Assembly (NCBI GenBank): GCA_013365325.1
Contig: JABVXV010000273.1
Span: 22,429-86,428, forward strand
Reading direction: 5' to 3'
Origin: Dipetalonema caudispina
Taxonomy: Eukaryota; Nematoda; Chromadorea; Rhabditida; Onchocercidae
DNA: 64,000 bases
Shown here one piece after another: positions 43,703 to 57,508 of this stretch (its first letter is position 1; each line of letters opens with the position of its first letter). Below the pieces are notes generated by a model. That model was not told the DNA's origin, did no database searches, and saw only the letters and a program-made list of their open reading frames with translations. A program made the position numbers and the translations under genes.

Positions 43703-44125
43703 ATATGAGAGAGTAGAAATATAGATGAGATGTAATGCACAACAAGGATAGTTGCGTGCATGCGTGTTTTAGGGGGCGTGCAATTCGGCTATTGAAACAG
43801 CCAATGGTATAGCTATCACACTACGGTGATTTCCTCTTACATTTAATATTTTTAAAATTCTCTTTGAAATGAATTCATTCATTCTTGAAAACCATTTATG
43901 GCAAATATCCCTAATAAATTTACAAAATGTATGAAATGATTATTATTTGAAAGATACATTAAATGAATATTATTAGATTTTAATGATATATTAAATTATG
44001 TATGTTTAAATTTTTCTATAAAAAAAAAAAAAAATATGAAATTTTATGAAGAAGATTCAATTATTAAAATTAAATATTGAATAAGAAATATTTTGCTATG
44101 ATTGATTAAAATGGAAACATTTTAG

Positions 44126-44197
44126 AATGATGATGATAATGATAATAATGATGATGATGATGATGATGATAATGATGATGATGATGATGATAATGAT
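44126..44197. repeat. (GAT)n/(AAT) microsatellite
   Basis: About 70 bp of TGA triplets with interspersed TAA. Confidence 0.9.
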
Positions 44198-44259
44198 TGT
44201 TTAAACCCATACATATTACGCTTCTTTCAAGCTCAATCTCATTAATCTTCCATTTTCGT

Positions 44260-44334
44260 CACATACATACATACATACATACATAGACAGACATACACAT
44301 ACACAGACACATACATAGACAGACACAGACAAGC
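44260..44334. repeat. (ACAT)n and ACAG/ACAC microsatellite
   Basis: Six or so tetranucleotide ACAT units followed by irregular ACAGAC and ACATAC units. Confidence 0.85.
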
Positions 44335-44440
44335 ACAAATTATCCAATCAGTAGCTTTAGTTTCTATCATTTTTACGACAAAAATATTTACATTCCTTTC
44401 CGGCGCCATATTTACGTATCATTTTTCTTTTTTCCGTATG

Positions 44441-44479
<39 letters not shown>

Positions 44480-46157
44480 AAAAAAGAAAAAATTGATCTA
44501 AACAATTTTACCACGGCTAATTTATTTTCTTTTCAATTTCATTTTTCTTTTTCTTGAAATAATTTTAAATTCGTAATTGATTTTCAAAAATATTTGATAG
44601 ATAGAAATTGATAAGTTATGCATGCGTTATTTAATCCACTTAAAAGACTTCAAAATTATTCATATGCTTAGGATAATAAAATATAAAATATTTCTTTACT
44701 TCTTCCATTTCTCTACCCATAATGATTGAGTAAATATTTGGCCTATAATATATATATAATCAAAATGCTTTGTCGGTTTTTTTTTTTTTTTTTTTTTTTT
44801 GTTTCTATTGCTATTATTTAATGAGTAAATTATGCAGGATAATTGAATTTAGCACAAACAGAATTATGCTTATTACATATAGAGAAAGCTAAAGTATTAA
44901 TTGAAGATTAATTTTGAAATAAACACTTCTTATCATTTCTTTTAATTGTTAAGTATAGCACAATATGAGTATGTTCAAGTGGACATTACCTTTTACTGAC
45001 CACTGACCAATACGCTTTTTTTTTTGCATCAATTATTCATTGCTTATTGATAAAAATATCAAAGGAAAAAAAAGAAAGCAAAATTTTCTCACATACTAAA
45101 AGGCAAATAATCAACAAATAAAGTAGCCTAAAATGTGCAACAAAATTTCTCAGTTTTAAAATATATCCAAATTGCATAGACTAAAAAATTTTTGCTTTCT
45201 TTTCTTTTTTTCCCTTCTCTCTCTCTCTCTCTCTCTCTCTCCTTTTCTTATTCTTATTTTCAACGTTAAATTTGTCCAAAATTGGATTGTTCAATTGGCG
45301 CAAATGTTTTTTTGTTTGTTTGGTTTGACCATTGGGAAATATGAAAAATTCTTTCCAAAAAAACGAAATGTTTTTCACTTTTTCTTTTGATCAATCAATT
45401 AAACATACCATATGCTTTTTTTTAATTAATATCATAATTTAAAATAAATAACAATAATAATAATAATAATAATATTAATAATAATGAAACAACTAACAAA
45501 TGCTAAGCTTGTATTTATAATATTTGCGGACAGACATATGTCAATCTTTTTGGTTGGTAGAACAATGAATCGCTAATTTTCAAACAATTATTTCATTTTT
45601 TTTTTTTTTTTTCAAATTTTAAACTTCTTTGTGTTACATACAATACAATCGAACATTTGTATCTAAAAAATTTACACAACTAAATGATTATTTCTTCTTT
45701 CTTCTTTTTCCTCCTTTTTTTTTTTCTTTTTTTTTTTCCTTGTACTATCCCACCTATAAAGTTTAATTCATTTTCTATTTTTATGAGATGATGAAATTTA
45801 CGAAAGAACCAGATTTGCTACTTTATTTTTCCACTTCACTTTTTTTTTTTCTTTTTTTTTTTTTTTGATTTCTCGAACTTTATTTCAAAAAATTTTTGTC
45901 CATAAAAGAAAATAATGTGAAAAACAAAAACAGAACAAATTTTAACAGAAAAATAAATTGTGAAGTTTTAGATGACAAATAAATAGTTAATTTGAATTAA
46001 ATTAAAATTTCAAAAGTGTTATATTTCAAATAAAATTGTCATACAATGAATGAATGATGAAATGAACGGTGAATCCTTTGGCAACAAAAATGATAGATTT
46101 ATCTGCTTATCTTTTCATTGAACATGTGATACTTTTGCTTCGTTGTAAACTTCCGTC

Positions 46158-46199
<42 letters not shown>
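46158..46199. repeat. T-run joined directly to A-run (A/T palindrome)
   Basis: About 18 T are followed without a break by about 24 A, forming a perfect self-complementary tract. A similar junction occurs at 36428-36460, and reversed A-then-T junctions occur near 46230-46254 and 54028-54048. Confidence 0.85.
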
Positions 46200-48000
46200 T
46201 TCGAAAGGAAAAAAAAGACATGAAAGGTAAAAAAAAATTTTTTTTTTTTTTTTTGTATTTATAATAAATAAATTGTAAAAATTTGAAATAAATATTATTT
46301 CTTCTCTCTTTTTTCTTCATCATTTAATATGAAATTTATTTGTTGGTTAGATTAATGAAAATGATTAAATGAATAAATGATAAATGTACATAATGGAATC
46401 TAAGAAAAAAAAAAGAATGAAAGAGAGGGAATGAAATGAAAAGGATAGCTAGGAAGAAAAAACAAAAAAAAAAAAAATGGAAGTTAGAGGAAGTTTTGAT
46501 GAAAAGAAAATTTTATTAGAATTGATTTATTCCCATTCAAATTATATGATTTTCAATAAGTATTTAAAAACGAGAAAAAAAAATGCTCCTAAAAGTTTAA
46601 TTTGAAATATTATAAATAGCAAAATGAGCTTATATCATAATAATTATGAAACATTTCCCGTCGTCGACATTTTATTCCCTTTTGTTTGAACTTTCCATAA
46701 ATGTTTGCCTATCATTTTATTGAGGTTGAATTATTTGGCGCAATGAAGTAATTGTTTCTTTAGTGATTCCGCTCCGAACTGATAAGGTGGATAGATGTAT
46801 GAATGATTGGATGGAGAAATAGCTTCTTCTGTTTAAATGTACCTTTTGTTAAATTTTCATCAAATAATGGTAATCGTACCCAACCGATCACATCCGTATT
46901 TCCACACTCTTTTGATCATTTTCATTGGGCGTTTCCAAAATTTGTCACTGTTCGGACAACTAATTATACCTGTTAGTATTAGGTAAAAAAAAGAAAAAAA
47001 AAAGAAAAAAAAAAAAACAAAGCGTTTTACTGTCTATTCGACAATTTCATCTAATACAAATGGTCTAACTTCAAATTTTTATCGAAATACATTTTGGGTA
47101 GCGTAAATGAATGAAAGACTGATGTCATTTATTATGTTTTCTGTCGATATTTTATGATTCACTGAAATTCGAAAGGAATTTTACTTTCAAATTTTGCGTA
47201 AGTTTTTGCAAATTCCAAATTTCTAACCAAATGAAATTTCAACATAGTCAAACTTTCAATTTTGTCAATAAGGAAAAGAAAAGATAATTTAGTTAATATA
47301 TCAATTGGATTTATTGATATTTATTTAAAGAAAATCAAAAAAACTTTAAATTAGAGTATAAAATTGCATTTGATTGAGCTGTAAATTTAAATGATAGGGT
47401 AAAATTTCATCGTTTTAGATTTCAAAATGTTCAAATATAATTTGATTCTTCTTAAAAGAATTGCATGAAGAAAATGTGAGTCATTTAGAAGGGAAGCTAA
47501 TTTGTTACATGATATCAAACGGACAACCTATAATTACCTTTTTTTTACTCGATCAATGTCAACCTTAATGTCGTAAGAAAAGGAAGAAAAAAGCGATAGT
47601 TGCAATAGTGATTGGTAAATGATAATTGTGATAGCAGTGATACGGTTTGCTAGAATCAACATTTTGGCAACCAGACGACAATCTTTTACACTACCGATAC
47701 CTTTATCATCTTGATCATCCTTTAACCCATTTCTTTTCTTGCCGATATTTGTGTATTAGTATCAACAACTGTCACTCATCACCATCAAAACTTACCCTCA
47801 CAACCATATACACATTTACTGATCACATTTTCTGATTATTGATATTATTACTACTAATACTACTACTACCATTACTACTACTGCTGTTTAGCTACTAAAA
47901 CTGCTATTACTACTACTGCTACTAATATGATTTGCTGATCTTTGATAAAACGTTTGAAAATTTGAAGTTAAAAATAATATATGATGAAATGCTTGGCATG

Positions 48001-48342
48001 ATGAAAAATCTTGAAGATAGGAAATTTTTGATTTGAGAAATACAGTATCCTAGAGAAAAATCGTTACTAATATTTACGAAATTATTTGAACGTATCCATA
48101 TCGTCGTAGGTTATTTTATTAACATTTTAATCGTACCTTCATTGACTATAGTGTAAATCTGTCTACAGTATCTCATACGAAAATAAAAACAATTTTAGTT
48201 GTAGTAGTAGTACTAATTACAGTATTAGTAGTATAAGTAGTAATAGTAGCAGTGGTGATTTTTCTTTAGGATACTGTATTTGTCAAGTGAAAAATTTCAA
48301 ATATTTTTCAAGCCGAAATCTTTGAATCTTGGAGATTTTTCA
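48001..48342. repeat. Imperfect inverted repeat, arms about 60-85 bp
   Basis: The left arm 48001-48062 aligns with the reverse complement of 48256-48342. Both share ATGAAAAATCT at one end and AAATACAGTATCCTA then AGAAAAATC at the other; the right arm has about 25 extra bases. The arms flank about 190 bp that includes a GTAGTA repeat. This could be a decayed MITE-like element or a structured regulatory element. No target-site duplication was identified. Confidence 0.7.
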
Positions 48343-49784
48343 TTACTTTAAATATTTTATATTGTAAGTAATATGTTCAGATTATGATCAACTCCACTTT
48401 TAAGCATAAATAAATTTTTTCAACTATTTACTATCAATCTATTGCTGATGAAACGTCATTAAAAAATCATTGTTAAAAATTTTAATTCAATTTATATAAA
48501 TTATTCAATAAAGAATTAAATTATTCTTCGCATCGTATTTTTAATAAGAATACTCGTTTCTCTTTTTTTTTTATCTCTCTCTTGAATTTATTAACAGTCA
48601 AACTGGTTCGTTCTTCTCATGAATTCTAAGGTAAAATTGCTATAAGTAGGAAAGATAGGTTGATGGCAATAATTAACGTCATCATTAAAGTAAACTTACT
48701 GTAAGTACAATGTAATTTAAGAATTTTTGCAGGGGATTCACAAAGAACTATTAATAGGTCTGATAAAATTTTTTGCAATCATTAGAAGTAGATCAACGAT
48801 ATGAATGTATTTGCTGAAGGGTCTGAAAATATGAAAGTGCCTATAGGTAAATGAATATTTTGAAGAAAGGAAAAGAAATGCCTTGCTGAATAAATAGATT
48901 GGTGATTGGTTGATTGATTATTTTGAATTGCTTTTGAGTAAACTTTTTCATTCTAATGCATATTCCTGAAAAGGTCATGATGATAGCTAAAACATAAATG
49001 TCACCTTTTAAAGCTCCATTTTAGGTCCATTTTAGTTTAGTTGAATGATTATGGACAGACATAATTCGTTTTATTGCCTTCTTTCATTCTGCTCACAGTA
49101 TCGGATCTGCTTATTTAGTTCAGTATTTATATATTCGCACTGATACGGTATACTTGTGAATCGTAAATTACAAAAAGCTTGACCATGAAAGAAGGTATAT
49201 TAGCATCAGAAGTTAACATTTTATAATTTTAATGAAAAATCGGGAATTCTCGTTAAGTTCCATCATAATTCCAAAAAAGCTAAGTAATAGAAAAAAGATT
49301 GGAGGAAAAATTTTGACAAAAATTAAAAATAAAGAAAAAATTTCACTGCTCTCGTAATAACATCAATATTATAATAATAATAGGACAAGAATACATTAAA
49401 TATCAATGAGTTGCTAACCGGATATAAAGACTAACCGGATGCAGGAAATCTCCAGCAAGAGAAATTTTGGCGGGACATACAATGATACGAAATAATATAA
49501 ATGACTGAAACATTCATACGGTATAGTAACCGTAACACAATAAATTATTCAAAAAAAAGTCTAAATCGTATTCGTAGAAAAATCTATTATAATCCAAAAT
49601 TCTTATATATTGTAATAAATTGATTTCTAGAAAATTCAAAACACAAAACATAATATTTGTGACTTTCTGGTAAAAATGACAACTGAAACTTGGCGCATTT
49701 ATAATGTCAACCATATGGCAAAGGTCAAGGGTCGAGGGAAATCTATCAAATTAACCAAGTTGGTGTTGTAAATCAAACTCTTCA

Positions 49785-49823
49785 AGTGTGTGTTGTGTGT
49801 GTGTGTGTGTGTGTGTATGTGTT
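49785..49823. repeat. (GT)n microsatellite
   Basis: About 38 bp of mostly GT dinucleotides. Confidence 0.9.
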
Positions 49824-51542
49824 GGTGACCGGATTTATGGCTGCTGATCCCCTGAGAATAAAACTATAACTAACCGAACCATTTGTTTCGTATAGAATTT
49901 AATGTTCATAGCAATCAATAAAAATATATTTGTTTAACTTAAATTTAATTCAATAATGTAAGTATTTCATGTTATTTAAATTTCATTTGATTTCATAATA
50001 TATTGAATTCATTTCACAATTTCAAATTTAGTTCTTCATTCTATTTCATATATTTACATTTAATTTGTATTAAATACTTTTCGATATCCTTTTTAGTGAT
50101 CATTTTGTGAATATAAACGGATATTTTATCTTTTTGGCATTTCATAGATAATAGGCGCAATTTTGAAACGTACCTATCTTTGGATCAATGTCTATGTTGA
50201 AATTTAGGCAAAGATTGTTACACAACTATTTAAATATATTTAAAATATTAGAAGAATGTAAATTGTATTACTTTATTAATGAATTTTTAAAATTCGGTTC
50301 AAATTAATATTTATACATAATTGGGAAGCATTGAAATTTTATTTATCTTTTTTCTTCCCTTTTTTTTCTTTTCTTTCTCTCTCTCTTTCTTCTTCTTTAC
50401 TGATTTTGGGAAGAAATTTTTTGTAAATCTTTAAAAATAATAATTTTAAACGAAAAAATTTGCAATATACATAAAATATGGAAAAAAAAAATTTACATTT
50501 CTTAAATTTTCATTTGTTGAAAATTATTCACATAATTCATCACATTTTAATCATTCATCTAGAAGGATTAATATTCCAATTTTCATTCATTATTAGAGAC
50601 ATGGAATTCCTTTATAATGAAATACCGACAAAGATACCGAGGAAGGATAACTGTGAGGTATTTAGATGTGAATCTGAATAAAGCTAAAGATTCATGATGG
50701 ATAAAGGAAATATTTGACAAAAAAGGTTGAATTATCATAGCGATAGGTTAAGATTGGAAAAGGATGAGAAAAGGGAAAATGCAACGACAAAACTTTAAGT
50801 TGTATATTTGAAATTAAAAGCTTATCAATATGTTTTTTATGTAATCAATTTTATTAGCCAAAGTGAAAGTATGTTGTCAAAAAGCTTTGAAAATTCAAAA
50901 ATTATTGCTCGAAAAATAAACTTCTCCAAAATTATTATTCGAATGAATTATTCGAAGCAAATTAAGGTTAGGTGAAAAAATTCATTGAATTTATTGTGAA
51001 ATGTTATTGATTAAAATTTATTTTATGAAAGAAAAAAAAACACAAAAAAAAAAGGTAAAAAGGAAGAAATCGTGGATGATAATTTATTTTTATTTTCATA
51101 AAAATACGCTCATATCATTTATTTATTAGCTTTAGCTGTACTTATTTACACTTTTTTCTTTAATTTAATTTTAAATTTACATGCTGATAAATTTTTGCTT
51201 TCATAGCAATCAGTTAATAACATTGTAGCAAATTAAAAGAACATATTTATGCATATAGTAGCATGAAAATGTTTTGAAAATGAATGAGGAAAAATTTCTG
51301 GGACTTAAAACTATTCATCTGTATTAATATTTAAAAAAATTTCCTAATATTTTGCAATATATATTTTTGCATTTTTAAACTAAGAATTAGATTTTCCTAT
51401 GATTAGCATTTAATTAAAGTTTAAATCAATGATTAAACTAGTGGTTAGTGTGCAAAATTTTTTTGCTAAAATTTGAATTATTCCAATTTCCGATTCATCT
51501 TAAGTGAAAATAAAACAGGAAAATACTGTAAGAAAACCAAAA

Positions 51543-51563
51543 AACAATAACAATAATAATAAC

Positions 51564-51620
<57 letters not shown>
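51543..51620. repeat. (AAT)n microsatellite
   Basis: About 25 AAT triplets with a few AAC units at the left end. Confidence 0.95.
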
Positions 51621-51621
<1 letters not shown>

Positions 51622-52451
51622 CATGGTACTTTTAAGCGGATTAACTAATATCAAAAGAAAATATTTATCGGATTATCTCATGTGTGATGAATGATTATTA
51701 TCCAATCATCTATAAAATGCTTACTTTACACAATCATAGGTAGAGAGATAGTTATCGGAAGTAAAATGATGGAAAGAGTGAAAGAAGGCAAGATGAAATA
51801 GAGATGATTTAGGAGGACGGATACGGGAACAATTTTCAATTTGTGAAGAAATTGCAGCTGCGATATGTATGATTTGTGAAAATTACATCAATGGAAATAA
51901 TTGCAAAAAGTAAAATAAAATTAATATATATTTATATTGTAAAGTTATCATAATTTTTTTTTTCAAATAAATTGAAAAATATATGTAAATTAATGTTGCT
52001 CTATTTTCTATCTCTTTTCATCAAAATTATATGAAAATTAGCATTGAAAATTTCATGGAAATAATATATCATTCAAACGATCACTTCACACCATTGAAAT
52101 GCAAATGAAACAAATTCTAAATAGGCATTATTAATTCAAGATATAAATATAATTGAATGACATATATTACAATATGTAAATTGATTGAATCTCTCTCTCT
52201 CTCAAATGGATCAAAGTGAAGAAAATTGGGAAATATTAAAGATAAGTGATCGTTGGAAGGCATTTATTGAATAGTTTCTAATAATACATAATTGGATTAG
52301 GATGATTGCTACGGCTCCCATCAATGTTTAACCCTTCCCAGAGGAAATATTTTTGAAGTATGCCGCCATCTTTCCTTGATGATTTAATTGTTTTCATTGT
52401 GAGATGGTAGAATTTACAAAGATTGACAACTTTGATAATGGATGTACCTCC

Positions 52452-52460
52452 ATGTGTATA

Positions 52461-52491
<31 letters not shown>

Positions 52492-52513
52492 CTGTGTATG
52501 TGTATGTGTGTAT
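52452..52513. repeat. (GT)n/(TATG) microsatellite
   Basis: A pure GT core flanked by GTAT-containing units. Confidence 0.9.
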
Positions 52514-55500
52514 CTCATAGGATCAAAATGATTTTCCTGACTAAAATGCTAAGGTCACTCATTCAAGCTCTAATCTTTCCAATTACAATTTGCATATATC
52601 CTATTGTCCACAATACATTCATCCATGAACCAATCGAATGCTATTTTATAATAAACATCAAAAATCTAATAATGATAGTTTTTTTTAAGGGAATGAGAAT
52701 ACTGTAAAGTTTAATATTTGAATTTCATCAATTTAATCTTCACATCAATGTTTCGAATTTTACGTAGATCAAATGAGAGATATAATGAAAAATTAAATTA
52801 ACCAATCAATTATCTTTCATTAAATTACTTTAACTTTTTATACATTACAAATTAATTTGCTACACTTCATCTTTCAAATGGTTTCATAATTTTATCATGA
52901 AAGAAAAAAAAAAACAAACGAATATTACGAATTACAAAATGATTAATTGGTCCGTATGATAACATAATTCCAACACCTTCTGGTAATTATTTTAATTCAA
53001 TTACCAAATTAAATTATCAGTGAGAAGTATTTGATAGTAGCGGAACAAATTAATGCTTTAGCAATTCGTACAGCATTTACTTATGCCTTGCTTAATAATT
53101 TAATTTATAACAGATTTTAGATCGGTTTTTTTTTTTTCTATGATAAATTTGAGTTGTAACTTTTATCTTATCATTATTAACACATTCCAGACATATTGTA
53201 AGGATGCACTTTTTAGTGTATTAACATTAACAATTTGAAAAAGAAATTCGTTTCTGTTTTGTCGATAAGAAAAATTTAATCAATTTATCGATATGTGTCA
53301 AATATTCATTTTGTTACATTGTATCACATTATTTTTTGAACAAAAAAAAAAAAAAAAAAAAGCATAAAATTGAATTTAAATTTTTAAATTTTCATGATAA
53401 TATATGTAAGCATAATAAAATTAACAGTATGACAAAGAATCATAGATAAAGATTTTACAATGATTTATTTTATATTTAAAATATCAATTTTACCTTTTTT
53501 TTTTTCCCCCTTATGATACTGATAAGTTTTTTTTTACTTTTTATTTTAACAATATGAATGAATGAAGAAATTTTTTTGAAAAAAGATAAGAGAATGACGT
53601 TGATAAAATGACGTCTATTGATAGTTTTACTTTAAGATAAACATTAAGCATTTAAATAACTTCGTAAACATTAGTTTTATTTTTATCATATGATCATTCA
53701 ACGTTTCATGTTGTGAAAATTTTTGGAATACATCCTGAGTAAGATCGTTAAAATGATGACAGTTGATATTAATCAATGCATTTTGCATCTATCAATATTA
53801 CACATACAGTATCATTTTTGGGTAATGAATATTCTATTTGAGATTGTATCATTTTAACCAAACTTTTTTTTTTTTTTTTTTTTTTTTTGAAATATCATTG
53901 AAATTTTTTTTTTTTTCTCAAATTAATCAAATAATTGCATATAGAAAGTAAAGGAAAAAGTAAACATTGGAATGTATGATAGGAAGGAAACGTAAAAAAT
54001 TTAATCTTAATTGTAGATGAAAAGAAAAAAAAAAATTTTTTTTTTTCAAATATCTAATGATGAAAGACTGATGTTTTTGATTTTGGATGATACTTTTTCA
54101 AATTAATCACTTTCAAAAATTCACAATAACATTTAAATTTTTAATTTACTAATTTATTTATCTAAAATGTACTTCGAAATGTGAAAACACTTGTCAAATC
54201 ATTTTTGAACTTGTCAGTATCAATTATTTTCTAATCATAACTATTTACTTTCACATTTCTTATTTGAAATAGATTATTGCCAAGTGCTACTTTAACAAAT
54301 CACCGACATGATGTATTATCAGTCTCTTTTTCTGGCACCTAAAATCCATCTTCATCAACTTTAAATTTCATTTAGCTATGCTGTACTAATCTAGAAGTCA
54401 TGATTGTTCAATCTTTGATACTTCTTAAAATAAGAACCATTTCCGATTTTTCAGTTCTAATTTCTTATTTATTGTTGCATTTTATGTTTCTAACGAAACT
54501 GTGAGTAATTTCAATAACACTTTTCATTTAAAATGATTCAAAATTTTCTCAAGCAAAATCATGCAATCACTTGGAATGCTTAAAAAATCAATGCTTTTTC
54601 TTTTTTTTTTTTATTACATTTAAGCAAAATTTTTGGAGATAACTTAAATATATAAGAATGAAATCATCTTCAATATCATTCTTACATATTCAATACGATA
54701 ACTTTTTTTTTTTTTTTGATCTTAATTTCTTGAAGATAATTTATCAAATTTCAATAAAATTCATTTTTCAAAATTCCATGTACATTAATTAACTAGTAAA
54801 ATCTAAGAATGCATCATTAAGAATCTCATTAAAATAGAGTAAACCTTTAATGAAAAAACATAAATCATAGGAAACAAATTCAAAATTTTTAAATTTTAGC
54901 TCAATATTTGAATAGCATTTCATTCGATGCATCTTTTCCCTCAAATATAATTTAATAATTTCCTCATAATTTTGATAATTGATAAATAAAATGATCCATT
55001 AAAATGTTTTTTCTTTTTCTTTTTTTTTTTTTTTTTTTTCTTATTAATTAAATTATAAAATTGATAATTTAATAAAATTTTCTCTCTCAATCTTAAGGGA
55101 TTTGCTAAATATATGAAAGAGATTTCAGTATGGAAAGTAACATTTGATATCAGTTGAAAATTACGAGGGAAATTGAAGGAAATGGATGAGAAAAGAGGCC
55201 TGAAGTTAAATGATTTATGAGGCACCAATTGCTTCAAACATTTCCTAACTTCCTCAAAATTCCTCCATAACTTATCACACTTTGAAAAATTTTCCTCCAC
55301 CTCCTCCTCCTTCACTTTCAATCACTCTTTTCATCTTTCTACATTATCAACATTATCATCATCTTTCTTTTTCCTTCTTCTTTCCTCTCTCATCATTTCA
55401 TATCATCTTTTTTTACATTTTGAAATATTTCAAAATGTATTCTGTTAAAATAAAAAGCACATGTGCTATCATGTTTTATAGCTTTTTAAAATAACGAAAG

Positions 55501-57508
55501 AAACTGGATTGTTTGAAATTTTGTTGACAAATAATGCAATAAATTAAATAATAGCAATTTCGAATTTATTTATTGATAAATTGAAAAATTATCAATGAAA
55601 TTTTTCAAGAAAAAAAAAAAATAAAAAATAATAAGGAAAAGAAAAAGAAAAAAAAAACCATAAAAACAAATTTTTTTGGAATTTCACTGAAGAAATATTG
55701 TATAAAATTTAAAAATATATTTATGAAAATTTCTGAATTTAAAATTATTTTTGTTTAAAACTTCTCGTCTTTTTCACTTCCAAATTTTTAAAAATCTTCT
55801 AGCAGTATGAAAAACTAAAATTAGAATTAGGAATGATTAATCTTAGAAGACATGAGCGGCTTCTTTTTTTTTGATGTGCTTATGAGCTTTGACCATTTCT
55901 TTAATTTAAATTCATCTTGGGTTCGAGCTTCAATTTTCGATTTATGCTCTCTTAGAGTTGACAAATGGCATCTATGGGTAGTTGTATTGGTGAGTCGTTG
56001 AACCAATTTGATAATTATTCACGAAAAATAAGCATTTGGTTCATGTTCTTTTTCAAACATTTAAAATACGAAAGAATAGATGAACCAAAATTGATGTGAA
56101 CGAATATGGCAAATGAAATGAAAATAACAAAAATGGAACTTTGAAAAAAAAAAAAAAAAGTAATTTTTCTTTTTTTTTTTTTTTTTTTGGAAAATATTCT
56201 TCACATTCGTTTCGCTTTATTTCATTTTGCTCCAATTTCTTGCCGAAATAAATATCAGCAACGAAAAAAAAAAAAAAAATTGAATGATAATTTTGTGATT
56301 TTCTTTTTTTTTTTTTTAAGAAAAACAGGATAACTTGAATATTATTCTTGTGTTAGATGAATTCTAATTCAATTTCAAATAATTTCAGTTCAATTAGCTT
56401 ATCATCATCGTTGAAGCTCCATAATTTTCCATTGAAATTCTTCTGAAAAACAAACAAATACATTTGATTTTCTTTTCTTTTTTGTTTTTTAATAACTTCC
56501 TATTCAACTATTTTTCGCTGAAAAAATTTGATTGCAATTTCTGTTTGTGCAGAGATTTGATCAAAAAATTTCATTTTATTTGTTATGTTAATTTTTTCGA
56601 CACCAAACGAACAAGCAAAACAAAACCTATGAGCATTTTGATAAAAAGGACTAGATAAGATAAAAGGATAATATTTAATGAACAGCCAAAACAGAATTAA
56701 ATTAAAATTCATTGTAGGATAAATCAACTGATTAAAACAAACGAATGAATTATTGAATTAATAAATGTTACAAAATTGAAAAATTTAACTTAAAGATAAT
56801 CAAATACTTTACAATTATTAGAAACTGTAATTAATGATGAGGGAAAGATGCGATGAACTGTAAAACAATTTTCAATGATCAATAAAATGATTAGTATAAA
56901 TATGATAGGTTTCAATTTTTTTTTTCTATCTTTCAATGTAAAACTGGAAGTATTTCAGGAAAATCATTGAAACCTTTCATTTATGAATCACTTTACAATA
57001 AAGCAGAATTGTTAAACTTATTAAATTATTAGCAAAAAAAAAAAAAAAAAAAAAAAATGTTTTATCAAACTGAGGTAGATCATTTAAGAAGGGAAAAAAA
57101 AATTTCCTTGCCTGATATATTAGTTAGAATGAATAGCAAATATTCAATGAACTTACGAATAAATTAATAATGAAGTATCGAAAAGGTTAAATTGACCATT
57201 TCAGTTTACCAATAAGTGTTTAAATTGTTTATTTCACAATTTAATTGAATCCAAATTAATCATAATTCATTAATTTCACTTGCTTATTAGCTTCAAATTC
57301 ATCTGCTTCTTTTTTTTTTTTTTTCGCTAAATATTCAATTTCGACAAATTCCTATATATACATCAATGTGAAAGAAACAATACTCAAATATTAAATAGTA
57401 AACAAAGAAAACGATTTATTCTTGGGAAAATTGGAATTAATTGATGAACGGTTTAGTGAGCTACGAAATGATCATTTCAAATGCAATTAGCAAGAAGTTA
57501 AATTTATT

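Larger units (their letters stand above)
42972..57508. other. 14.5-kb intergenic region between ceh-13 and the Hox3-like gene
   Basis: No complete gene is evident. Close to ceh-13 there is a less AT-rich upstream block (about 43500-43840) that includes GGCTATTGAAACAGCCAATG, containing a CCAAT box. Further on come many A or T homopolymers, several dinucleotide and trinucleotide microsatellites, an imperfect inverted repeat at 48001-48342 and a more complex patch at about 46740-46960. Hox regulatory DNA is the likely role, by position only. Confidence 0.6.

Noticed and set aside
52423..52707. 94-codon frame beginning in a GT repeat
   Set aside because: The start lies in microsatellite Val/Cys codons, and the remainder has no family features or splice context.
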